Of a stretch of DNA of 64,000 nucleotides, positions 44,982 to 54,559 are shown piece by piece. A model generated the notes under the pieces. It had not been told where the DNA came from, searched no databases, and saw only the letters and a list, made by a program, of their open reading frames with translations. Source of the stretch: Clostridia bacterium (GTDB lineage: Bacteria; Bacillota; Clostridia; Lachnospirales; Cellulosilyticaceae); contig JARBUI010000015.1 in NCBI GenBank assembly GCA_029239755.1, forward strand, positions 20,881 through 84,880. The letters are read 5' to 3'. The translations under genes were made by a program, and so were the position numbers. Within the stretch, counting starts at the first letter, position 1, and each line of letters opens with the position of its first letter.

Positions 44982-45845
44982 GTGACGAATACACACACAT
45001 TAAACAAGACTGCAAAACAAAAAAAATTAATAATCAAAAGCATTATGTGGGCTATCATGAGTCTATTTGCCGTACTACAGTTTTTTCCTTTAATATGGGT
45101 AACAAACTTTTCTCTTACAAAGGACAGTGATGTTTTTACTTCGGGTATTCTAAAGGTTCCGGATCCTCCAGAGTGGCAAAATTATTCTTTAGCATGGGTA
45201 AATGGAAACATCCTTAAATATACCATTAACAGCATGTTTGTAGTAGGAACTACTATTTTAATTGTTGCGGTATTATCTCTCATACTTGGTTACGCCTTTA
45301 CTCGTATGAAATGGAAATTTGCTAATGCATGGCTCACCTTCATTTTAATTGGTATGATGATTCCAATACATACCACTTTATTACCTAATTTCTTGATTTT
45401 TAGACAATTCAATATCCTTGATACACCTTTGGCCCTCATTATCCCATATGTAGCTTTTTCAATGCCTTTAGGGGTATTTATTATGACAGGATTTATGCGC
45501 TCTATTCCAAGAGAGCTTGAAGAAGCTGCTGTTATGGATGGATGCGGGGTTATGCGTATTATATTTCAGATTATACTTCCCATTACAAAATCAGCTATGG
45601 TAACCATTATTGTTATGACCTTTATTAACAATTGGAATGAGTTTATTATGGGAGCTACATTCTTGAGTTCTGTAATGTGGAAAACGCTCCCTTTTGCTGT
45701 CTATGAGTTTTCTTCACAATATGTATCAAGATATTCTGTTCAGTTTGCAGTTATGGTACTCTCTGCCCTGCCTTCACTCATTGTTTATATATGTTTAAAT
45801 GAACAGATTGCAAAAGGTGTTACTTTTGGGGCTGTGAAAGGGTAA
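44982..45845 (+). CDS. ABC sugar permease, MalG type, second module
   Basis: This 287-residue permease has a longer, Lys-rich cytoplasmic N terminus (about 1-20), six helices and the EAA loop LEEAAVMDGCGVMRIIFQIILPITKSA. The end, GVTFGAVKG, is typical. The start is GTG 44982, 7 bases after AAAGGGAGGA. GH43 starts 15 bases after its stop, so importer and glycosidase are one transcript. Confidence 0.93.
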   Translation: MTNTHTLNKTAKQKKLIIKSIMWAIMSLFAVLQFFPLIWVTNFSLTKDSDVFTSGILKVPDPPEWQNYSLAWVNGNILKYTINSMFVVGTTILIVAVLSLILGYAFTRMKWKFANAWLTFILIGMMIPIHTTLLPNFLIFRQFNILDTPLALIIPYVAFSMPLGVFIMTGFMRSIPRELEEAAVMDGCGVMRIIFQIILPITKSAMVTIIVMTFINNWNEFIMGATFLSSVMWKTLPFAVYEFSSQYVSRYSVQFAVMVLSALPSLIVYICLNEQIAKGVTFGAVKG

Positions 45846-45860
45846 ATAAAGGAGGTCATT

Positions 45861-47507
45861 ATGTTAAAGAACCCTATACTTACTGGATTTAATCCTGACC
45901 CTTGTATTTGCAAAAAAGGGGATGATTATTATATAGCAGTCTCAAGTTTTGAATGGTTTCCGGGAGTGCCGGTATATCATTCAAAGGACTTAAAGAACTG
46001 GAGGCTGCTTACCCATTGTCTTAATGATGAAGCACTTTTAGATCTCCGCAGGCTTCCGTCTGCAAAAGGCATATGGGCACCTTGTTTGACATGGTGCGAG
46101 GAAGATGGACTTTTTTATTTAGTTTATGGCATTATGAATTCTATGAATGCAGACTTTTTTGATATAGATAATTATGTCATCACGACTCCAGATCTTTGCG
46201 GGCAGTGGAGTGAGCCGGTGTATTTGCATTCAGCTGGATTTGATGCCTCTTTATTTCACGATGATGATGGCCGTAAATGGCTGACCTCGCTGGAATGGGA
46301 GTTTAGAGAAGGATATGAAAAGCCTGGAGTCATTTGTATTACTGAATATGATGCAAAGGCAAAAAAGGTGATTGGAAAACCTAAGCGCATTTGGGGCGGA
46401 GGAACGGACAGAGGCTGTATTGAAGGGCCGCACATTTACAAGCGAAAAGGTATGTATTATATCATGTGTGCTGAAGGCGGAACAGGGTATGGGCACAGCG
46501 TTACAATGGGAAGATCTCACCGCGTTGATGGTGATTATGTAAAAGATCCAGAGAATCCCATTTTAACCTCAACGGCGGTCGATTTTAATGAAAGACACGA
46601 TAGTTGGTTTTTAAAGCCCCATTATTATAATCCAGATTCAGTACTGCAAAAGTCTGGGCATGGAAGCTTAGTTGAAACACCAGATGGAGAGGTCTACTTA
46701 GTTCACCATAGCGGCCGTCCTTTTAAACCCGAACTGCGCTGCACATTAGGACGCGAAACGTGCATTCAGAAGATGTACTGGACAGAAGATGGCTGGCTTA
46801 GATTAGAAGGCGGGGGGAATTTAGCCAAAGAGTATGTAGATGAGAGTAAGCTGCCTGAGCATAAGTGGGAGAATACATCAATACGTGAAGATTTTGATGA
46901 TCCAGTACTGCCGATGAACCTATATACACTCAGGATAAGCCCAAGCAGTTTTACTAGTTTAACCGCACGTAAAGGATACTTACGTATACGGGGGCAAGAA
47001 TCACTTAGTTCACTCAATCGGGTAAGCCTAATAGCTCATAAACTCACCTCGGTTAAAGCACAGATTACAACAAAGATGGTATTTCATCCAGAGGTATATC
47101 AGCATTCAGCCGGGCTTGTCATATTTTATGATAATATGAATTATATTTATCTTCGTCAATATTATAGTGATACACTGGGAGCTCCTGCGCTGGGGATTTT
47201 ACAGGTTGAAAATGGGGAGAGGACAGAATATCTAAAGGATAGAATAGATGTAAGCCAATATAAAGAGTTATTCTTACGAGTGAGCGTAGAGGGCAGACGG
47301 ATAGGGTTTATGTGGTCCCCAGATGGTAAAGACTATCAGAAGATAGCCCCTTATTTTGATACCTCTTTGCTATCCGATGAATATTGTAAATATGGAGAGT
47401 TCACAGGTACCTTTGTAGGTATTTGCTGTATTGATTCTCTGTTTCATACACAGTATGCTGATTTTGATATGTTTGAGTACATATCAGATGATGCAGTATC
47501 TATATAG
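45861..47507 (+). CDS. xynB: GH43 beta-xylosidase
   Basis: This 548-residue cytoplasmic enzyme removes xylose from the ends of xylo-oligosaccharides. It has the five-bladed GH43 propeller (about 1-320) with catalytic base Asp13 in FNPDPCIC, the pKa-modulating Asp128 in AGFDASLF and acid Glu188 in CIEGPHIY. The C-terminal beta-sandwich (about 335-540, with GYLRIRGQESLSSLNRVSLIAHKLTSV) is typical of XynB-type enzymes. AAGGAGGT precedes ATG 45861. Alpha-L-arabinofuranosidase side activity is common in this group. It is the last gene of the ABC operon. Confidence 0.93.
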   Translation: MLKNPILTGFNPDPCICKKGDDYYIAVSSFEWFPGVPVYHSKDLKNWRLLTHCLNDEALLDLRRLPSAKGIWAPCLTWCEEDGLFYLVYGIMNSMNADFFDIDNYVITTPDLCGQWSEPVYLHSAGFDASLFHDDDGRKWLTSLEWEFREGYEKPGVICITEYDAKAKKVIGKPKRIWGGGTDRGCIEGPHIYKRKGMYYIMCAEGGTGYGHSVTMGRSHRVDGDYVKDPENPILTSTAVDFNERHDSWFLKPHYYNPDSVLQKSGHGSLVETPDGEVYLVHHSGRPFKPELRCTLGRETCIQKMYWTEDGWLRLEGGGNLAKEYVDESKLPEHKWENTSIREDFDDPVLPMNLYTLRISPSSFTSLTARKGYLRIRGQESLSSLNRVSLIAHKLTSVKAQITTKMVFHPEVYQHSAGLVIFYDNMNYIYLRQYYSDTLGAPALGILQVENGERTEYLKDRIDVSQYKELFLRVSVEGRRIGFMWSPDGKDYQKIAPYFDTSLLSDEYCKYGEFTGTFVGICCIDSLFHTQYADFDMFEYISDDAVSI

Positions 47508-47533
47508 AAAGTATTAAAAAGATAGTATTTCGA

Positions 47534-47567
47534 GTCTAGATAAGGATAACTTAACTAGACCCTTTTT
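47534..47567 (+). terminator. Terminator of the second ABC/GH43 operon
   Basis: An 11-position stem with one A-A mismatch (47534-47544 with 47550-47560) around a 5-base loop is followed by CCTTTTT. Confidence 0.78.
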
Positions 47568-47628
47568 ATATCTGAACATAATAATATAACTATATGATAA
47601 CAGTAAAGATTTGAAAGGGTGAAATGGC

Positions 47629-49632
47629 ATGAAGAAGCTTTTATATGGAGTTGCCTATTATGATGAATATATGCCTTATGACAGATTGCATAAGGACATT
47701 GAGATGATGAAGGATGCAGGAATTAATGTTGTGCGTATCGCAGAATCCACTTGGAGTACAGTAGAGCCGCAGAATGGGGTATTTAACTTTAAGCATATCG
47801 ACCGAGTACTTGAAGCGATGTATAAAGCAGGGATAAGTGTTATTGTAGGGACTCCGACTTATGCTGTTCCAACTTGGATGGTAAAGGAGCACCCGGGCGT
47901 ACTTGCTGTTACGTCTGCAGGGCAAAACAAATATGGCACGCGTCAGAATATGGATATAACAAGTCCAACTTATCTTTTTTATGCTGAGAGGGTTATACGT
48001 CAAATAATGGATCATGTGAAGGATCATCCAGCTGTCATTGGATATCAGGCAGATAATGAAACAAAGCATTACAATACATCAGGGCCTAATGTACAGCTTT
48101 TATTTATAAAGTATCTCAAAGACAAATTTGAGAATCTTGAAAGATTAAATAAGGCTTTTGGTCTAGATTATTGGAGTAATAGAGTAAACAGCTGGGAGGA
48201 TTTCCCGAATGTAGATGGGACTATTAACTCAAGCCTTAGCTCTGAATTTGCGAAATTTCAGCGAAAGCTAGTAACTAATTTCTTAGCTTGGCAGGTTGCA
48301 ATTATTAATGAGTACAAGCGCCCGGGCCAGTTTGTCACACAGAACTTTGACTTTGAATGGAGAGGCCATTCCTTCGGCATTCAGCCTGATGTAGATCACT
48401 TTGATGCTGCTAAGGCGTTTGATATTGCTGGGGTTGATATCTATCATCCCTCGCAAGATGAGCTTACAGGCTCTGAAATATCCTTTGGCGGAGACTTAGC
48501 CCGTTCTATGAAAAGAAACAATTACTTGGTTTTAGAAACACAGGCACAAGCCTTTGAAAACAGGGTTCCCTATCCTGGTCAGCTAAGGCTGCTGGCGTTT
48601 AGTCATCTTGCTTCAGGAGCTAATATGGTTGCATACTGGCATTGGCATTCTATTCATAATTCCTATGAAACTTATTGGAAAGGACTTTTGAGTCATGATT
48701 TTGAGCCTAATCCAACCTATGAAGAGGCAAAAACGATAGGAAAAGATTTTATAAGATTAGGTGATAAATTAGTCAATCTTAAGAAAAAGAATAGAGTAGC
48801 AGTACTCTTTAGTAACGAGGCACTTACAGCACTTAATTCTTTTAAAGCGTCTACTTTTGGTTTAGATTATAATGATGTATTCCGTTTAATGTATGATGCT
48901 TTATATAGGATGAATATAGGGTGTGATTTTGTTGACCCGTCCAACACGCATATTGAAGACTATACTATGTTAGTGGTTCCACCATTATATGCTGCATCAG
49001 ATAGCTTGCTGGAACGTTTGAACTGCTTTGTAGAAAACGGAGGACATATTGTCTATGCCTTTAGAAGCGGTTTCGCAGATGAAAACGTAAAGGTCAGGTC
49101 AAGTAAGCAGCCTGGAGTTATTCAAATGGCTTGTGGCACATCATATACTCAGTTTGTCTCAGCGAATAATATTTTATTGAGAGATAATCCATTTCAAGTA
49201 GATGCAGGCAAAAATTATCTATCCTCTTGTATTGAACTCCTTGTTCCAAACTCTGCAGAGGTCCTAGCCTATTATGATCATCCCTATTGGGGAGAATATG
49301 CTGCAATAACACAAAACAACTATGGAAAAGGGGTAGCTACGTATATTGGGTGTCTTCCAACTAATGAAGTGATGGAAAAAGTTTTAGAAAATGCCTTAAA
49401 GAAAGCAGAGTTATGGGGGCCAGATCAAGAAAATTCTTTCCCTCTGATTATAAAATCAGGGATCAATCAATATGGAAAAGTTATACACTATTATTTGAAT
49501 TACTCAATTAGTCCTAACTCATTTAGATATCCCTATCATGAAGGGGTAGAATTACTTACAGATAAAACAGTTAGTTCTAATGAAGAAATAGATATAGAAT
49601 CTTGGGGAATTAAAATCATTCAAGAAAAATAG
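47629..49632 (+). CDS. GH42 beta-galactosidase
   Basis: This 667-residue cytoplasmic glycosidase has an N-terminal barrel with GVAYYDEYMPYDRLHKDIEMMKDAGINVVRIAESTWSTVEP, acid/base Glu144 in IGYQADNET and nucleophile Glu303 in YLVLETQAQ. A trimerisation-type middle domain (about 390-600, with RVAVLFSNEALTAL) and a small C-terminal beta domain follow. No signal peptide is present. It sits alone between terminators, so it is probably a single-gene unit. With the GH31 enzyme it could dismantle galactosylated xyloglucan, or with uronate genes pectic galactan (inference). Confidence 0.92.
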   Translation: MKKLLYGVAYYDEYMPYDRLHKDIEMMKDAGINVVRIAESTWSTVEPQNGVFNFKHIDRVLEAMYKAGISVIVGTPTYAVPTWMVKEHPGVLAVTSAGQNKYGTRQNMDITSPTYLFYAERVIRQIMDHVKDHPAVIGYQADNETKHYNTSGPNVQLLFIKYLKDKFENLERLNKAFGLDYWSNRVNSWEDFPNVDGTINSSLSSEFAKFQRKLVTNFLAWQVAIINEYKRPGQFVTQNFDFEWRGHSFGIQPDVDHFDAAKAFDIAGVDIYHPSQDELTGSEISFGGDLARSMKRNNYLVLETQAQAFENRVPYPGQLRLLAFSHLASGANMVAYWHWHSIHNSYETYWKGLLSHDFEPNPTYEEAKTIGKDFIRLGDKLVNLKKKNRVAVLFSNEALTALNSFKASTFGLDYNDVFRLMYDALYRMNIGCDFVDPSNTHIEDYTMLVVPPLYAASDSLLERLNCFVENGGHIVYAFRSGFADENVKVRSSKQPGVIQMACGTSYTQFVSANNILLRDNPFQVDAGKNYLSSCIELLVPNSAEVLAYYDHPYWGEYAAITQNNYGKGVATYIGCLPTNEVMEKVLENALKKAELWGPDQENSFPLIIKSGINQYGKVIHYYLNYSISPNSFRYPYHEGVELLTDKTVSSNEEIDIESWGIKIIQEK

Positions 49633-49696
49633 TATTCATTATAAGATAAAAGATTAAGATAAGTTTTTTATTATAAGCAAACAGACCGATAGACCT

Positions 49697-50671
49697 CTAC
49701 TCATAGAGTAGTTGTTTAATTTGAGGATCATCAATATTCGACTTATCATACCAAGCAAACCCTGTATCAATATATTCAGGGTTTCTTTCACCTTTATAAG
49801 CTTTAATAGCTGCCTCTACAGCTTTATAGCCAGTAGCTGTTGGATTCTGCGTAATAGCACCTTCCATAATACCTTCTCTAACTGCGTCTATAAGTTGTTT
49901 ACCCGAATCAAAACCAACAATTTTTATTTCTCCTTCTTTATTGAGTTCTCTTATTGCATTAATAGTGCCCATAGTTGTTCTTTCGGTTGAAGCAAATATA
50001 CCTTTAATATCGGGATGTTCTTTAGTAATTTTTTTTGTAATTTCTTGTGACCTATCAACATCACCTACGCCATATTCAATAGCAACTATTTGAATATTGG
50101 GATATTGTTGCTGAAGAACATCTAAAAATGAGTCGCGTCTGTCAATAGCTGCTCTGCTAGTTGGGTCTTGAGCCAAGATAGCTACCTTACCTTCATTATT
50201 TATAGACTGCGCTAACTTATGTGCTGCGAGTTCTCCTGCTGCATAATTATCTATTCCAACAGTCGTTTGAACGATAGGACTATCAGTGCCAGAGTAAAAG
50301 CTAATAACAGGAATGCCTTTTTGTGCTGCTTTTTGTAAATAAGGTGAAATTACTTTAGAGTCAACTGCGGAAATAACAATGGCTTGTGCATTGTTATTTA
50401 ATGCTTCTTCGAAAAGCTTAAACTGTCCCTCGAGGGATTCTTCTACTGGGGGGCCTTCAAATGTAATAGATGCCCCATAATCTTTAGCGGCCTGCTCTGC
50501 ACCTATTCTTGTAGGCTCCCAAATTCTAGTCTGAATGCCTTTTGAAATAACGGCAATATATATCTGAGGTGTTTCTGTTGGTTCCTGTTGCATAGCTAAT
50601 CTAGACATACCTTTTGCATCAACTTGGATGCCTAATAGTAAAAATACCCCTAATATTATAAGCTTTCTCAT
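49697..50671 (-). CDS. Orphan sugar-binding protein, ribose-type fold
   Basis: This 324-residue extracytoplasmic protein has a signal peptide (MRKLIILGVFLLLGIQVDA) without a lipobox Cys. The Peripla_BP_4-type fold has IYIAVISKG, GPPVEESLEGQFKLFEEALNNNAQAIVISAVDSKVI, TTVGIDNYAAGELAAHKLA and VGFDSGKQLIDAVREGIMEGAITQNP. ATG 50671 follows GAAGGAAGG; an upstream in-frame ATG at 50689 has no Shine-Dalgarno site. No permease, ATPase or kinase gene is beside it, so it may serve a distant importer or act as a sensor partner. Confidence 0.88.
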   Translation of the reverse strand: MRKLIILGVFLLLGIQVDAKGMSRLAMQQEPTETPQIYIAVISKGIQTRIWEPTRIGAEQAAKDYGASITFEGPPVEESLEGQFKLFEEALNNNAQAIVISAVDSKVISPYLQKAAQKGIPVISFYSGTDSPIVQTTVGIDNYAAGELAAHKLAQSINNEGKVAILAQDPTSRAAIDRRDSFLDVLQQQYPNIQIVAIEYGVGDVDRSQEITKKITKEHPDIKGIFASTERTTMGTINAIRELNKEGEIKIVGFDSGKQLIDAVREGIMEGAITQNPTATGYKAVEAAIKAYKGERNPEYIDTGFAWYDKSNIDDPQIKQLLYE

Positions 50672-50765
50672 GTTCCAGCCTTCCTTCATTTCTAGATATG
50701 CTTGTATAATATATATGTGTTATATATAATTTTTCTATACATAGAAATCGTTTATATAACTATTA

Positions 50766-50779
50766 ATCCCATATGGGAT
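50766..50779. promoter_or_regulatory. 14-bp palindrome before pepF
   Basis: ATCCCATATGGGAT is a perfect palindrome in the 181-base divergent region. It lies 22 bp upstream of a TATAAT (50802-50807) that probably serves pepF, at about the -35 position, so a regulator may bind here. No regulator gene adjoins it. Confidence 0.5.
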
Positions 50780-50852
50780 CATGTAATGCATGAAAAAAGT
50801 ATATAATGAGTAATAATATTAACTCTACTATTATAAAAAGGAGAAATAGATA

Positions 50853-52637
50853 ATGGATTTAAGTTGGAGTTTAAAGGAACTTTATGATTCTTTTGAGGAT
50901 ATTCAGTTCAAAGAAGATATAAAAAAATTAGATGAGCTTATTAAAAAGATAAAGACTTGGATAGATGATAGCACGGTAAATCGAGATAATGAAAAAGAAA
51001 AGTTAGAGAAATATATCAAGTTTGTTGTTGAACTTACTGGTCTGCATGAAAAGCTTGCGACCTTTTCCATGCTCACTTTAAGTGTAGATTCAAAACATGA
51101 ATTAGGAAATAAGTTTGATGCAGTACTTGAGCAAAAAATGAGTACACTCGCAGGGGCAGAGGCAAAGATGAGCTTGTGGATCAGCGAGACAAAAGAACTG
51201 GATACTCTTATAAATGACTCTGACTTATTAAAGGAGCATGCTTTCTATTTGAAAGAAATAGTGCGTGAGCAAAAATATAAACTAGGAGAAAAAGAAGAAG
51301 ATATTATAGCCAGAATGCAAAATACAGGTTCGAGTGCATGGGTGACCTATAAAAATTTACTGATTGCATCTCATAAAGTGGAGATAGAAATAGGGGGTGA
51401 GGTAAAAGAAATGCCTTTAACAGAGGTGCTAAATATGGCCTATGATAAAGACAAAGAGGTCAGAAAAAAAGCCTATACGGCTGAAATATCTTCTTATAAA
51501 AAAATAGAAGAAGGCATAGCTGCAGCGCTTAATGCTATTAAAGGTGAGGTGCTTACTATCTGTGAGATGAGAGGGTATGATTCGCCTCTTGATATGACAC
51601 TCCAAAATTCTAGGATGGATAGCAAAACGCTAGAAGTTATGCTTGAAGCCATGAAAGAAAGCTTTCCTATGTTTAGAAAGTATCTTAGAAAAAAAGCAGA
51701 AATGCTAGGATATAAAAAAGGTTTGCCTTTTTATGAGCTCTATGCCCCTATAGTAAAAAAAGAAATGCCTTTTTCATATGAAGCTGGCAAAGCTTTTGTG
51801 GAAAAGAATTTTAGGGCCTTCAGTGATGACTTAGCCGATTTTGCAAGGATGGCAATGGATAAACATTGGATTGATGTGGCCCCAAAAGAGGGGAAAGTCG
51901 GCGGCGCTTTTTGCTGTGGTATTCATAGCATTGGAGAATGCCGTATTATGCTTAACTATGGCAATAATTTAAGTGATGTTATTACAATGGCCCATGAATT
52001 AGGTCATGGGTTTCATAATGAGTGCTTAATAGGCGAGAGCATCCTAAACATTAATTATCCTATGCCCCTTGCAGAGACAGCCTCAACTTTCTGTGAAACG
52101 ATTGTTAAAAAAGCTTCTTTAAAGGAAGCAGATGAAGAGGAAGCCTTAGCTATATTAGAGGAAGAAATCAGTGGCTGTACGCAGGTTATCGTCGATATCT
52201 ACTCTAGATTCATATTTGAAAGTGAAGTCTTTAAGCTAAGAAAAGATGGGCCTCTTTCGGTCAATGAGATTAATAATATCATGCTGAAGGCACAGCAAGA
52301 AGCTTATGGAGAAGGACTAGATGCTGAGTATCTGCATCCTTATATGTGGACTTGGAAATCTCATTATTATTATGCGGATGCTAATTTCTATAACTTCCCA
52401 TATGCCTTTGGATTATTACTTGCTAAGGGACTTTATGCACAATATGAAAAGGATAAGGATAATTTCCCGAAAAAGTATGAGAAATTGCTTGCTGTAACAG
52501 GTAAAAAGAGTATTGCAGATGTGGTAAAAGAAGCAGGGATAGATGTTAACAGTACTGATTTTTGGAGAAGTTCTTTGAGGATTATAGAAGAAGATATTGA
52601 GAGATTTATTGAATTAAGCGATAAGATTTGTCATTAA
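50853..52637 (+). CDS. pepF: Oligoendopeptidase F-like metallopeptidase (M3 family)
   Basis: This 594-residue cytoplasmic zinc peptidase degrades short peptides. The N-terminal helical region (about 1-200) precedes the M3 catalytic domain with His381-Glu382-x-x-His385 in TMAHELGHGFHNE and the third ligand Glu near 408 in MPLAETASTFCE. The C-terminal YFYNFPYAFG-like stretch reads NFYNFPYAFGLLLAKGLYAQYE. AAAGGAG precedes ATG 50853. It is a single-gene unit bounded by the terminator at 52665. It has no evident tie to sugar metabolism. Confidence 0.94.
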   Translation: MDLSWSLKELYDSFEDIQFKEDIKKLDELIKKIKTWIDDSTVNRDNEKEKLEKYIKFVVELTGLHEKLATFSMLTLSVDSKHELGNKFDAVLEQKMSTLAGAEAKMSLWISETKELDTLINDSDLLKEHAFYLKEIVREQKYKLGEKEEDIIARMQNTGSSAWVTYKNLLIASHKVEIEIGGEVKEMPLTEVLNMAYDKDKEVRKKAYTAEISSYKKIEEGIAAALNAIKGEVLTICEMRGYDSPLDMTLQNSRMDSKTLEVMLEAMKESFPMFRKYLRKKAEMLGYKKGLPFYELYAPIVKKEMPFSYEAGKAFVEKNFRAFSDDLADFARMAMDKHWIDVAPKEGKVGGAFCCGIHSIGECRIMLNYGNNLSDVITMAHELGHGFHNECLIGESILNINYPMPLAETASTFCETIVKKASLKEADEEEALAILEEEISGCTQVIVDIYSRFIFESEVFKLRKDGPLSVNEINNIMLKAQQEAYGEGLDAEYLHPYMWTWKSHYYYADANFYNFPYAFGLLLAKGLYAQYEKDKDNFPKKYEKLLAVTGKKSIADVVKEAGIDVNSTDFWRSSLRIIEEDIERFIELSDKICH

Positions 52638-52664
52638 TAGGAGTAAAATAATAGATTCAAACTT

Positions 52665-52705
52665 AAAAAGAGCGATTTCTGTATTTAGAGGAGATCGTTC
52701 TTTTT
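52665..52705 (+). terminator. Terminator after pepF
   Basis: A 12-bp stem with one G-U pair (52665-52676 with 52694-52705) has a 17-base loop; the right arm ends in TTTTT. Confidence 0.8.
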
Positions 52706-52747
52706 GTGTAAATTCATCTTATATTCCCAGCAGGGGCTTATAAGAAA

Positions 52748-52836
52748 AATCTATCTAAATAAGTGTATATCATGGCAGAAAATTCAGCAGGGTCTGGCAT
52801 AAAATAGCTGTGCATAGAATATTGTTTAGATAGATT
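52748..52836. repeat. Distant 12-bp inverted repeat before the kinase cluster
   Basis: AATCTATCTAAA (52748-52759) and its exact reverse complement (52825-52836) are 65 bases apart in the leader of the first kinase gene. Between them CAGCAGGG is found near 52782, also present near 52728 in an imperfect direct repeat. This may be a folded leader or a pair of protein sites; I cannot assign it. Confidence 0.45.
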
Positions 52837-52871
52837 GAATATATAGGATATTTGCGGGTGGGGGAATAAAG

Positions 52872-54539
52872 ATGGAACAAGATAGTTCAGTGATGTATCC
52901 TAATGCGCTAAGTGCTGGAACCATACTAAACGGACAGTATTTAATAGAGAGGGTACTGGGGCAAGGAGGATTTGGAATTACTTATTTGGCGGCGGATCTT
53001 AATCTTGAAATCAAGGTAGCTATTAAAGAATATTATCCAGAGGGAATGGTTACAAGATCACATGCCAGCACAAAGCTAAGTGTCTATGCGGGAGAAAAAA
53101 AGGAATATTTTGAGTATGGGGCAGAACGTTTTTTGGAAGAAGCAAAAATTCTTGCCAGGTTCCAAAGCAATCCTAATATAGTAGGTGTGAGGACATTTTT
53201 TAAAGAAAATAATACGGCCTATTTTGTTATGGATTATATAGAAGGCATTAGTTTTAAACAGTATTTAAAACTAATGGGAGGGAAGATATTATATACAGAC
53301 GCTCTTGCTCTTTTAATTCCTATTATGGATGCCTTGGTACATGTACATAAAAGCGGTCTTCTGCACAGAGATATTAGTCCTGATAATATCTATCTAACGA
53401 ACAACCGGGAGAGTAAACTGCTTGACTTTGGAGCAGCTAGGTATACTCTGGGAGAACATAGCAAAAGTCTTTCAGTTATATTAAAGCCGGGCTATGCACC
53501 GGAGGAGCAGTATAGGAGTAAAGGAAGACAAGGACCATGGACAGATATCTATGCATTAGGAGCTACTTTGTATGTGGCTATAACCGGGCAAGTGCCTCCG
53601 GATGCTTTAGATAGATTATATGAAGATGACCTAAGGCTCCCAACAGAGCTTGGAATAGCTCTACCCAAACATATAGAAAATACTATTTTTAAGGCATTGT
53701 CCTTAAGAAGCAGCGACAGATATCAAGATATGGAGTCTTTTCAAAGAGACTTAATAGATTATTCGACTCAGCATGTAGGAAGCGATACAGATTCTATAAA
53801 GCCTATGCAAGAGAGTATAAAAACAGTGCCAACTCCGCTCCCTATGAATAGCATAAGTCCTATGCAAGAGAATATAAAGGCTACCTCTAGATTAAGGGTA
53901 GATGAAGAAAAGCCAGCTGAAAAAAGAGTAAGAAGAAGTGAGGAATCTTTAGAAAGCAGTAAAGACGAAAATAAGATAGGGATCATTTGCAGTGCGATAG
54001 GAGCACTAGCATTTATTTTACTATTGGGCATAGATTATGGGTCCATGTCTAAATGGCTGAAGCGCGATATATTGCTAGGCTTGGTTCTCATTGCAGATGT
54101 TATAGGCCTAGCAGTATCAAGTTTTATCTATGGATATGTTTTAAGAAATAACCCAAAATCAAGTAAGCTTCTGTTAAGATGCAGTCTGCTAGGCATGGTA
54201 ATAGCCGGTGTGTTTTTTACACAATACATTTTTTATAATGATAAGAGTTTAGCTGTATATGCTAGAGAAAATTTATTACCTATTCAACTTTTATTAGGGA
54301 GTGTTATTAGCGGCACCTTGATCATAGCTGGATTTAAACTCAAGGAAGCTTTAAAGATAAAACATAGCATTATCATAGGTTGGAATCTCTTTTTTGTTTT
54401 TATAATATTTATATCCATCATGTTATCAAGTATAGGAGAGTATATTAATCTAACTAACTATATTATGTTTGTTATTTTAATAATAAGCATAAGTACTTTA
54501 TCAGATCACTATAAAGCAAGAAAGGCACTTAACAAATAG
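52872..54539 (+). CDS. Ser/Thr protein kinase with C-terminal membrane domain
   Basis: This 555-residue protein has a Hanks-type kinase domain (about 20-295) with Gly loop LGQGGFGITY (29-38), catalytic Lys52 in AIKEYYP, HRD at 165-167 in LLHRDISPDNIYL and DFG at 185-187. The usual HRDxKxxN Lys is Ser here. A Met/Pro-rich linker (about 300-365) leads to six or so hydrophobic helices (about 370-550). GGTGGGGG precedes ATG 52872. It opens the nine-gene cluster; its kinase half closely matches the last gene (61440-63677). Substrates are probably Thr residues recognised by the cluster's FHA domains (inference). Confidence 0.92.
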   Translation: MEQDSSVMYPNALSAGTILNGQYLIERVLGQGGFGITYLAADLNLEIKVAIKEYYPEGMVTRSHASTKLSVYAGEKKEYFEYGAERFLEEAKILARFQSNPNIVGVRTFFKENNTAYFVMDYIEGISFKQYLKLMGGKILYTDALALLIPIMDALVHVHKSGLLHRDISPDNIYLTNNRESKLLDFGAARYTLGEHSKSLSVILKPGYAPEEQYRSKGRQGPWTDIYALGATLYVAITGQVPPDALDRLYEDDLRLPTELGIALPKHIENTIFKALSLRSSDRYQDMESFQRDLIDYSTQHVGSDTDSIKPMQESIKTVPTPLPMNSISPMQENIKATSRLRVDEEKPAEKRVRRSEESLESSKDENKIGIICSAIGALAFILLLGIDYGSMSKWLKRDILLGLVLIADVIGLAVSSFIYGYVLRNNPKSSKLLLRCSLLGMVIAGVFFTQYIFYNDKSLAVYARENLLPIQLLLGSVISGTLIIAGFKLKEALKIKHSIIIGWNLFFVFIIFISIMLSSIGEYINLTNYIMFVILIISISTLSDHYKARKALNK

Positions 54540-54559
54540 TAGGGGAAAGAGGGAGAGTA

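Noticed and set aside
47641..48069. A 142-codon minus-strand frame inside the GH42 gene
   Set aside because: It is antisense to conserved catalytic-domain sequence and has a composition typical of a shadow frame.
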